From positions 1 through 64,000 of the forward strand of contig JADHSM010000009.1 in NCBI GenBank assembly GCA_016776905.1: DNA of 64,000 nt. The letters run 5' to 3'. The stretch is from Planctomycetota bacterium (GTDB taxonomy: Bacteria > Planctomycetota > UBA8108 > UBA1146). How positions within the stretch are numbered: position 1 is the stretch's first letter; every line of letters begins with the position of its first letter. The notes beneath the pieces were generated by a model that searched no databases, was not told the DNA's origin, and saw only the letters and a list, made by a program, of their open reading frames with translations. The translations under genes and the position numbers were made by a program. Shown piece after piece: positions 1 to 6,996 of the stretch.

Positions 1-14
1 TTGTATTGCACTAA

Positions 15-701
15 CTACGGTAATCTAGACATGAGGTCGGCTATTTTATCCAACCGAAACATATACTTAGGCTTACGAAGGACATCGTTGCTGTTTTTCA
101 TATTTTTTTGAAAATTTGGAGAGGCCCAACCTTCTTCAACAGCAAAGTTTAGCTGATCAATAGAAGTAAACTCAATCATGTAAATATCTTCCAGAGTGGA
201 ATTGATTTTCCGTGCTCTCGACTTCGCTCCCTCCTTCGTTTTTTTCTTCGAATACTCAGAAGGCCCTCCACTTAGATTCGTGTGCCATACTTGGAAATCG
301 CAATTTCTTGATTTTTCTCCCATTACAGATTTACCGACTCCAACAATCAAACCCCAATGCCCCGTTTTTTGAATGCAATGTTCGATAAACTCGACATCGT
401 TTGAAGGAATCCATGTTTTTATTGTATTGGAAATGGTGCGGTGTTTGAGATCCCAGTTTTTTCCCCCATATGAAAAGTCTACATTTCGTCGTGAATCTAA
501 TTCGAAGGGTACTGATTCACCGAACTTTTCATGAAGGCATTGAAGTGCTTTAAATTCAAAATACCAACCGGGCCATTCGGTCTGTCTCCAATTTCTTGAA
601 CCTGATCTTTTCATTTCTAAGATGGAATCCTTGCCGTCCCAGTGCTTTGTAAGACTATTGATCAGTAGTTTTCTCATCGAAAGTGCATGTTCGCTCATCA
701 T
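15..701 (-). CDS. Hypothetical protein with possible PD-(D/E)XK nuclease site
   Basis: I do not recognise a named family. From the ATG at 701 (a second ATG lies at 698) the product is about 228 residues, with no signal peptide or membrane segment. Residues 40-90 hold E49 (in WYFEFK), D75 (in NVDF) and D84-L-K86. An acidic residue followed 9 positions later by DxK, at a hydrophobic strand, resembles the catalytic core of PD-(D/E)XK nucleases, and the preceding Glu fits the alpha-helical Glu seen in many restriction enzymes. This is inference from spacing only. The start lies 5 nt after the xylB stop, so translation may be coupled. The gene looks more AT-rich than xylB, which fits acquisition. 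A longer reading frame into xylB is open but would be out of frame over a conserved gene. Alternative: an unrelated orphan protein. Confidence 0.6.
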   Translation of the reverse strand: MMSEHALSMRKLLINSLTKHWDGKDSILEMKRSGSRNWRQTEWPGWYFEFKALQCLHEKFGESVPFELDSRRNVDFSYGGKNWDLKHRTISNTIKTWIPSNDVEFIEHCIQKTGHWGLIVGVGKSVMGEKSRNCDFQVWHTNLSGGPSEYSKKKTKEGAKSRARKINSTLEDIYMIEFTSIDQLNFAVEEGWASPNFQKNMKNSNDVLRKPKYMFRLDKIADLMSRLP

Positions 702-706
702 GGGAG

Positions 707-2038
707 TCACCGTTCTGAAAAGTTGTAAGCCTGCAACGCCGCACCCAGTGCGGCAGATTCCGGTTCTTCGGGCAGGGTGATGGGAACCTGCAGGGTATCG
801 GCAATCATTTGTCTCCAGAGGGGATTCTTGGAGCCACCACCGACGAGGCGCAAGGCGTCGACTTCGACCCCGAGTCTTTTCATGCGGGCAATCCCAGAGC
901 AAAGATTGGCGGTGATGCCTTCGAGAGCCGCACGGAAAATCACACCTGGTTGTAGGCCTCCTGGGCGAATCCCGATGATGGTTCCGGTGGCGTGGGGGAG
1001 ATCCGGCACTCTTTCACCATGGATGAAGGGGACAAATTCCAAACCTCCACATCCGGGTTCCACCTCCGCAGCAAGGTCAGTCAGTCGCTGAAGGGCGTCA
1101 GGGTCATCCGGGAAATACGCCTTTCGGATCTCTTCGGTCACGTTGGTACAATTCATCACGCACAACAGAGGCAACCAACCCCCGTCACTGGAACAGAAGG
1201 GCGCAATCAGTCCTTCTGGATCGATCACCGGGTGATCGGTGCGGGTGAAGACAGTTCCGCTGGTTCCGAGGCTCATGACCACGATCCCAGAGCGAGTGGC
1301 CCCTGATCCGATAGCGCTCATCATATTGTCTCCGCCACCCGGGGATACGACGATCCCTTCGGGGATTCCCAACTGTTGTGCTGCCTTGGAGCAGACTCGA
1401 CCCGCCGCTTCGCCGGTTTCTAGAAGGCGGGGTAGCTTGCTCGCAAGAGTTGGATCGATGGCGGAAACGGCCACTTCATCAAAGCAGCGATTTTTGACAT
1501 CAAACCAACCTGTTCCTGAGGCATCGCCCGCTTCCATAGTGCGTTCACCCGTCAATCGAAGATTGATGAAGTCATGAGGTAAAAGAACACCGTCGGTACG
1601 TTGCCAGTGCTCGGGTTCATTTCGAGCGAGCCAGGCGACCTTGCTGGCGGTGAATCCGACGGGGATGGAGTGGCCGATTTTCTCAGTCAACTCCACTGCT
1701 TCTTGGGAAGTGCTCGTATCGCACCACAACTTTGCCGGCCGAATTACCTGATCATCAGAGTCGACGAAAACTGAGCCATGCTGCTGTCCACTAATACCGA
1801 TTCCGGCGATTTCAGAGGGGTCTACTGCGGGGGCGGACATCAATTTTTGCACGACCTCGACGACCGCATTCCACCAATCCTCCGGATGTTGTTCGGCGGC
1901 ACCGGCAGGGAGTCCAGAAATGAGGTCAAGAGTCTTACTGGCTCTGGAGATGACACAGGGATGCTCCTCTGAATCGATCACCACTCCTTTGACCCCTTGA
2001 GTTCCTACATCGATCCCTAGGTATAGTTTTTGTTTCAT
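707..2038 (-). CDS. xylB: Xylulokinase (FGGY family), C-terminally short
   Basis: Phosphorylates D-xylulose to xylulose 5-phosphate in the cytoplasm, the step after xylose isomerase. Both FGGY domains are visible: the N-terminal phosphate-binding motif GIDVGTQGVKG (residues 8-18), substrate residues in GISGQQHG and LWCDTST, the catalytic-base motif GGGDNMMSAIG (Asp about 237), and the ATP-domain motif RLVGGGSKNPLWRQMIAD. The ATG at 2038 has a GGGAGG ribosome site. The protein has 443 residues against about 480-500 for usual XylB and ends just after ESAALGAALQAY, so the final helix (about 35-40 residues) is missing. The hypothetical gene at 15-701 begins 5 nt later, suggesting that an insertion replaced the 3' end. 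Its partner xylA lies about 11 kb away (12858-14033). Specificity for another ketose cannot be excluded. Confidence 0.88.
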   Translation of the reverse strand: MKQKLYLGIDVGTQGVKGVVIDSEEHPCVISRASKTLDLISGLPAGAAEQHPEDWWNAVVEVVQKLMSAPAVDPSEIAGIGISGQQHGSVFVDSDDQVIRPAKLWCDTSTSQEAVELTEKIGHSIPVGFTASKVAWLARNEPEHWQRTDGVLLPHDFINLRLTGERTMEAGDASGTGWFDVKNRCFDEVAVSAIDPTLASKLPRLLETGEAAGRVCSKAAQQLGIPEGIVVSPGGGDNMMSAIGSGATRSGIVVMSLGTSGTVFTRTDHPVIDPEGLIAPFCSSDGGWLPLLCVMNCTNVTEEIRKAYFPDDPDALQRLTDLAAEVEPGCGGLEFVPFIHGERVPDLPHATGTIIGIRPGGLQPGVIFRAALEGITANLCSGIARMKRLGVEVDALRLVGGGSKNPLWRQMIADTLQVPITLPEEPESAALGAALQAYNFSER

Positions 2039-2193
2039 AGATCCTCCCTGAGTCCAGCCTAGCCGGAGCTGGAACTTGTCTCAATCGACTTAAAAACCAT
2101 GGAAACAGGTGTCCGAGATTCAAAAGAGATCGGATTCATCGATGAGAGGGACGCGATCTCTCTGATCTGGAACGTTTGGGCAAAAGAGGTTAA

Positions 2194-3027
2194 ATGAAGC
2201 CACTACAACGATATCGCCACTTAAGGAAAGTACGGGTTTCTCCCGATACTCCCGTTCAATCACACCGAATCGGTATGGTCGTGCCCAGTTCCAACACCAC
2301 GATGGAGACTGAACTTCCTGAATTACTTCACCGGGTGGTTGGAGAGAGGCACCGTTTTACATTTCATGCCTCTCGAATGCGGATGAAAAAAGTCAGCCTC
2401 GAAGAGTTGGGCCAGATGAATGCCCAAGCAGATCGCTGTACCGAGGAACTTTCAGATGCAGATGTCGATGTTGCGGCTTACGCATGTCTCGTCGCCGTCA
2501 TGAGTGAGGGACCTGATTTCGCAGTAGAAATCGGGGAAAAGTTGACTCAGATACTGAAGTCAGGACATCCGTCTGCCGAGATGATCACGAGTGCCGGCGC
2601 ATTGATTCAAGGAGTTCAAAGATTGGGAGTTCGCAAGGTTGCTTTGGTGACGCCCTATATGAGACCTCTGACCGACTTGGTGGTGGAATGCCTTGAAGAG
2701 GCGGGCATAGAGGTCGTCGATACGATTTCATTAGAAATTCCCGACAATCTGGAAGTGGGAAGAAGAAACCCTGAAGACCTAGTGGAGATCGCTAGGAATC
2801 TAGATCTGACTGAAGCAGAAGCTGTGATTATCTCTGCTTGTGTGCAGATGCCGTCTTTGGAGGCTATTCCGCAAGTGGAAGAAGAGACAGGCCTTCCGGT
2901 TCTTTCGGCAGCGACAGCCACGTTGCGATCGATTCTTGAGAGTCTGAATCTGTCTCTGGATATTCCGGGGGGTGGGCAACTTTTACAAATGAACCATTCC
3001 CAATTTCGAATTGGAGTTGAGGGATGA
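2194..3027 (+). CDS. maiA: Maleate cis-trans isomerase-like protein (Asp/Glu racemase superfamily)
   Basis: Known family members convert maleate to fumarate (end of the nicotinate/gentisate-type pathways) or act as arylmalonate decarboxylases. Diagnostic features are the N-terminal signature GMVVPSSNTTMETELP (residues 27-42) and the two catalytic cysteines, C98 in AYACLVAVMS and C216 in ISACVQMPS. The length of 277 residues is slightly above the roughly 250 of MaiA because of a 25-residue basic N-terminal extension. The start has an AGAGG site 5 nt upstream. The stop overlaps the start of the next gene (ATGA, 3024-3027), so the two are an operon. No other nicotinate-degradation genes are nearby, so the physiological substrate is open. 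Confidence 0.8.
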   Translation: MKPLQRYRHLRKVRVSPDTPVQSHRIGMVVPSSNTTMETELPELLHRVVGERHRFTFHASRMRMKKVSLEELGQMNAQADRCTEELSDADVDVAAYACLVAVMSEGPDFAVEIGEKLTQILKSGHPSAEMITSAGALIQGVQRLGVRKVALVTPYMRPLTDLVVECLEEAGIEVVDTISLEIPDNLEVGRRNPEDLVEIARNLDLTEAEAVIISACVQMPSLEAIPQVEEETGLPVLSAATATLRSILESLNLSLDIPGGGQLLQMNHSQFRIGVEG

Positions 3028-3725
3028 AAACAATTCATATCGAAGATACAGGTGCCATTGAAACAATCGTCGAAAGGGTTCGTCATGAAGTGGTTCTGTT
3101 GCAACTTCCAACGGTCTACACCCTTATTGCAGCACCTACCCGAGAAGGAGTGGAGCAGTTGAATGCGCATAAGAATCGTCTGGAGGGGAAAAACTATGGA
3201 ACGGTGTTGGGGAAAGCTCATAACTTTTTGGAGCATGCGAGAGCGGGAGCAATGCCAACCTGCTTCCAGGAAAATGATCGATTAGAGCAATTGCAGGGCG
3301 CATTTGTCCGGGCTGAATTTACAGATCGTTGTTTCGAATCGCCGGTTATTCGTAATGGAACTCATCAAAGTCTTATTTTGGATGGGATTCATCGGAGTTT
3401 ATTTGTCGAGGCGGAGAAGCATCTTCAAGACCTTGTAGATCCGACATTGTGGGGCGGGAAAAAGGTCAGCACATTACTTTGCACCAGTGCAAACCTCAGT
3501 GGTGATCCCCTTGGTTCGATTGTCGATAAACAGCGTGCTATGGATTTCGCTAGAGAACGGAGAATAGGTCTTTTTGTAAATTGCCAGGCGGATGAAACGG
3601 CGCAAGGTTCCTACCCCATATTTGAATTCAGCGGTGAAAAGGTCAGCATTCAGCGAGATGGACCCGGCGTTCAGCGTATACTTGCGAAGATTCCAAAAAC
3701 AGTTCAGCGCAGTGTGGCTGCTTGA
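3024..3725 (+). CDS. Sua5/YciO/YrdC-type domain protein
   Basis: Belongs to the TsaC/Sua5 fold, whose classic members make threonylcarbamoyl-AMP for tRNA t6A. Seen here: strand-turn LLQLPTVYTLIA (residues 25-36), a K-x-R motif in NAHKNRLEGKNYG, and the late signature TSANLSGDP (about residues 154-162). It is divergent: the usual PTDTVYGL is changed to PTVYTL, and the KxR loop is unlike standard TsaC. A housekeeping t6A role is therefore doubtful, and a paralogue working with the overlapping maleate-isomerase-like gene is a reasonable inference. The last codons and the stop (TGA 3723-3725) fall inside a 14-bp tandem repeat. Length (233 aa) matches single-domain YrdC proteins. Confidence 0.72.
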   Translation: MKTIHIEDTGAIETIVERVRHEVVLLQLPTVYTLIAAPTREGVEQLNAHKNRLEGKNYGTVLGKAHNFLEHARAGAMPTCFQENDRLEQLQGAFVRAEFTDRCFESPVIRNGTHQSLILDGIHRSLFVEAEKHLQDLVDPTLWGGKKVSTLLCTSANLSGDPLGSIVDKQRAMDFARERRIGLFVNCQADETAQGSYPIFEFSGEKVSIQRDGPGVQRILAKIPKTVQRSVAA

Positions 3726-3761
3726 GTGTGGCTGCTTGAGTGTGGCTGCTTGAGAGTGGCT
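3711..3761. repeat. 14-bp tandem repeat, about 3.6 copies
   Basis: The unit AGTGTGGCTGCTTG occurs at 3711-3724, 3725-3738 and 3739-3752, with a diverged partial copy to 3761. It forms the extreme 3' end and stop of the Sua5-like gene. Every copy supplies another TGA, so slippage would not extend the protein much. Confidence 0.95.
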
Positions 3762-3764
3762 ATC

Positions 3765-4301
3765 TTAACGAGGTGATTTTGGAGCAATCCTACTGGGCGC
3801 CATCATATTTGCTTTTCTAGTTTTCGTTCCCATTTTGCCCACCTCAAGCAATGAGATAACCCAAATCGGTCGGATTCCGTGATAGTCGGTTTTTGTGTTC
3901 AGCATATCCGACCTACGCTTTGAACTTCTTGCTTTACTGATCCCGTGAACAAAGCTTCCTCCCCGTGAAACAGTGGCATTTCCTATGTGATTGACGGGGT
4001 TCTTGGAGGGGCTGTTTGAATAGAAGTCCCAATCCATGCGATCAAGGCAACGTTCGAAGAGGTTCCCATGAACATCGTGAAGGCCGAATCGGTTTTCGGA
4101 ATAATGGCCTACGGGTGAAGTGTAAGTAAAGCCATCTTCATAATCAGGTAGCTCTATGTACCCTAACCACTTTTGACCAGTCTTTATTGCAGTTTGATCC
4201 GATACATTTCCGAGAGCGTTTATTTCGAATTCTTCTGGAGTGGTTGCTCCACACCATGGAGAAGAACTCCCAGATCTCGCACTGTATTCCCATTGCGCTT
4301 C
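3765..4301 (-). pseudogene. C-terminal half of an FGE-sulfatase domain, cut off from its kinase by an amber codon
   Basis: Read in the same frame as the kinase upstream (4302-6434), this stretch continues an FGE-sulfatase (SUMF1-like) domain without further interruption. It opens with EAQWEY, the second half of the family signature PTEAQWEYA. Then come GLHDVHGNLFERC (the family's GLYDMHGNVWEW) and VSRGGSF, and the frame ends at TAA 3765. The only lesion is the TAG at 4302-4304, which stands where family members have the Thr of PTEAQW. The RGGS region lacks the two catalytic cysteines of true formylglycine-generating enzymes, so in the parent protein this was probably a binding/sensor domain. 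It is untranslated unless the amber is suppressed. Confidence 0.85.
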
Positions 4302-6434
4302 CTAAGGGTAATTCATATTGAATCGGTGTAAGACTTTTTGACCGGAGACCCAGTCAATCGATTCGACGGGGTAGTGCAGTTTGTCAGGATCTTTTCGATG
4401 CCGAGAAGGGTTTTGGCCCGTCAGGTTAAGCCATTGTCCTTGTGTTAGTTCATATTTTGAAATCATGAAAGGAGATAGTTCCACTTCATGAACAGGGGTC
4501 TCTCCTCCGCCCCGGAGCTCTGGTTCATAGTTAGTTTTAGATGGGTCTTGTCCCTGTGACCCCATCTGGAAATTTCCCCCTGGGATTAAGACAAATGTGA
4601 TGGCTCCCTGAGGTGTCGGAACTTGTTGGCCATTGGAATCTAGGAATGGCTTTTCTCCAGAAGCCAAATGCCAGAATTCCCATAAGCCTGTGGTTTGAGA
4701 TTTCCCAAGTGGAAGTAGGCCTGGCTGGGGGATCAGTTTTAATCCGGGATAGTCTTTTTGAATTGCAGGGAGGTGCTTTTTCCATTCAAGGAAATATTTC
4801 CCCTGATTCGAATAGAGTTCTTTTATGCTCTTTGCATATGCAAGCCTTTTTGCAACGCTCCAGCCATGATCAGGGGTGATACCAGTTGTCATATAGTGAT
4901 CAATGAAATTTTCCAGACGCTGAACCAATTGGCCGACTTGGCGATTCCACCAGCGATTCTCGGATTGGGATTCTTCGAACTCCCAATTACTTTCTAGATC
5001 GATTTCCGACTGAATTTTATAGATTTCTTTTTCAAGTCTTTTTCGAGTATCGAGATTACTGGGTTTCGAATCCAAATCTTTCAGTTGATTTTTGGTGATT
5101 GTGAGCCGATTGAAAAGTGAAGTGAAATCTCTGTTATTGTTAGTCAAGCTGATCAGATTTTCCGGAATAGATTTTCGGGTGCTTTTGCTTCGGATTCTTT
5201 CAAGAGTGGCTTTGTGTTCCGGAAGTTCAGAGGCCAGCTCTTTTGATCGCCGAATCCAATCTTCATATCTAGGGATTAGATTTGGTAAGGCTGGCCATAA
5301 CCGATCAAGCTCATCTAGAAAGTCTGTGTGCTTCTGAAGAGCGGAAAGGCGAAGCACTTCTTCGGTTTTCTTCTGGGCTTCTCTTCTTTCTATAATAGCC
5401 CAAGACATACCGATGCTGAGAGATGTGATGACCAAGGCCAAAATTGAAACAAGGATCCTGTTTCGCTGGAGAAACTTTTTTGACAGATACAAAGTGCCGG
5501 GAGGGCAGGCTAGAACTGCTTCTTTGCCACTTCGGTATCGCTGGATGTCGGTGATAAATTCTCGAACTGTGGAGTATCTACGATCAGGTTCGGCATCGAG
5601 AGATTTAAGGATGATCCAATCCAGTTCTGAAGTGACTTTTGATAAGGGCGCCTCTAATCCGGATACGCTCTTTGAAGAATGGAAATGACTGGGACGACGG
5701 GGTAAATCTTCGTCAAGAGTCCGGATAATTTCGGTGTCTGATTTCTTATCAAGATCTATGTGTGGAAGCTGCCCTGTTGTTAACTGATAGAGGAGAACTC
5801 CCAAAGAGTAGACGTCACTACGGGTATCAGCGTCTGAGCCTTGACTTTTAGCCTGTTCGGGGCTCATGTAGTTCCAAGTGCCTAATGCGTATCTATTTCC
5901 AGTAACTAGGGTTTGATCAGTAAGAGGGTCATAAAGGGCTTTGGCTAAACCGAAATCGATAATTTTGACTACGGGACCTTCTGCGGTATCAGTGATCATG
6001 ATATTTCCCGGTTTCAGATCGCGGTGAATGACACCCCGTTCGTGGGCATGACTGATTCCTAAGCAGATGTTTTCAAAGATATTGAGTCGGGTTTCAAAGT
6101 CTGGGTTTTTACTCTTTAGCCATTGATTCAGAGTTTTTCCAGTAATCAGTTCCATTGCAAAATAAGGCTGTTGACCTGAAGTAACACCCGAATCAATCAC
6201 TCTACAAATTGAGGGGTGGTTCATCTTTGCAAGGGCGTTCATCTCCGCATCGAAGCGAGCGAGAATCTCCCGGGTCCCCATTCCCAGCCGAATGACCTTG
6301 ATGGCAACGGTACGTTTCAGCCCCGAAACTTCGCGACAACGATAGACTTCACCAAAGCCACCTTCGCCGAGAAGAGATTCGACGTCGTATCCAGGAATTT
6401 GAACTTGTGGACCCACTGTGCGCTCTGAATTCAA
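4302..6434 (-). CDS. Membrane Ser/Thr protein kinase with truncated FGE-sulfatase sensor domain
   Basis: Hanks-type (PknB-like) kinase. Visible are the glycine loop GEGGFGEVY (23-31), the VAIK lysine K46, HRDLKPGN (137-144), DFG (160-162) and SPE (191-193), so the catalytic set is complete. One transmembrane segment lies at about 327-347, followed by a charged, probably coiled region (350-560) and the start of an FGE-sulfatase domain from about 614 (FVLIPGGNFQMGS). The reading frame stops at TAG 4302, in the middle of the conserved PTEAQWEY motif; in-frame coding continues to 3765 (889 residues if read through). The kinase half should still be made, but the extracytoplasmic domain would be half length and probably misfolded. 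The second kinase at 6997 is divergent to it. Confidence 0.85.
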   Translation of the reverse strand: MNSERTVGPQVQIPGYDVESLLGEGGFGEVYRCREVSGLKRTVAIKVIRLGMGTREILARFDAEMNALAKMNHPSICRVIDSGVTSGQQPYFAMELITGKTLNQWLKSKNPDFETRLNIFENICLGISHAHERGVIHRDLKPGNIMITDTAEGPVVKIIDFGLAKALYDPLTDQTLVTGNRYALGTWNYMSPEQAKSQGSDADTRSDVYSLGVLLYQLTTGQLPHIDLDKKSDTEIIRTLDEDLPRRPSHFHSSKSVSGLEAPLSKVTSELDWIILKSLDAEPDRRYSTVREFITDIQRYRSGKEAVLACPPGTLYLSKKFLQRNRILVSILALVITSLSIGMSWAIIERREAQKKTEEVLRLSALQKHTDFLDELDRLWPALPNLIPRYEDWIRRSKELASELPEHKATLERIRSKSTRKSIPENLISLTNNNRDFTSLFNRLTITKNQLKDLDSKPSNLDTRKRLEKEIYKIQSEIDLESNWEFEESQSENRWWNRQVGQLVQRLENFIDHYMTTGITPDHGWSVAKRLAYAKSIKELYSNQGKYFLEWKKHLPAIQKDYPGLKLIPQPGLLPLGKSQTTGLWEFWHLASGEKPFLDSNGQQVPTPQGAITFVLIPGGNFQMGSQGQDPSKTNYEPELRGGGETPVHEVELSPFMISKYELTQGQWLNLTGQNPSRHRKDPDKLHYPVESIDWVSGQKVLHRFNMNYP

Positions 6435-6473
6435 AGAAGAGACTTTCGAAGCAATGAGAATGGCCGTTCTCAG

Positions 6474-6863
6474 TTAATTCTCGGAGTTTTTTGCTGCTTC
6501 AGATTCTATCCGAAGCTTGAGAGCATTGCGTTCATGAAAAAACTGATCTTCCCGGCCCGTTTCATTCACCAGATTTTCTGCAAGAGGGAGCGCTTTCTCC
6601 CACCTTTCCTGCAGAACCAGTGTTTTGATCAGATTTGATAGCATGACAAGAGTCAGGAGATGCTGATCTCCATTATGTTTTTTAAATCCTTCATACCCCT
6701 GAAGATAGGATGTGCGGGAATCTTCCAATTGACCCAGATTTCGTAATGCTGAACCCAGATCATTCATGGTCGTTAGCGTATCCAGGGGGGCCGCCCCAAG
6801 TCTTTGGATTTGACCCTCAAGAGCTCGCCGAAGAGATGGCTCCACAGCACTCCAGTTTTCCAT
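6474..6863 (-). CDS. Short TPR-like protein, probable remnant of a kinase-TPR gene
   Basis: A 129-residue ORF of tetratricopeptide-like helices (e.g. DTLTTMNDLGSALRNLGQLEDSRTSY in pieces, then a second helix pair ending in EKALPLAENLV). It matches the style of the C-terminal TPR tails of planctomycete Ser/Thr kinases, including the one at 6997. There is no convincing ribosome site before the ATG at 6863 and an in-frame TAA lies four codons upstream, so this is more likely the surviving 3' end of a decayed gene than an intact gene. It ends 39 nt before the kinase at 6434 on the same strand, so read-through expression is possible. Confidence 0.5.
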   Translation of the reverse strand: MENWSAVEPSLRRALEGQIQRLGAAPLDTLTTMNDLGSALRNLGQLEDSRTSYLQGYEGFKKHNGDQHLLTLVMLSNLIKTLVLQERWEKALPLAENLVNETGREDQFFHERNALKLRIESEAAKNSEN

Positions 6864-6996
6864 ATCAAGACTTTAACGGTTTTCTGGGCGAGGAATCGTG
6901 TACATAATAAAGTACCGGTCGTAATGATGCGATTTTACGATATTTGACGATTCATAATTTGAATAGTCAAATAATTCTCAGCAAGCAGTTCGCAAT

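Noticed and set aside
707-902. Extension of the nuclease-like gene into xylB
   Set aside because: The frame is open but lies over conserved xylB sequence in another frame; the ATG at 701 right after the xylB stop is more plausible.
4302-4304. Amber codon as pyrrolysine or selenocysteine
   Set aside because: TAG is not Sec, no pyl genes are visible, and the position is Thr in the family rather than a special catalytic residue.
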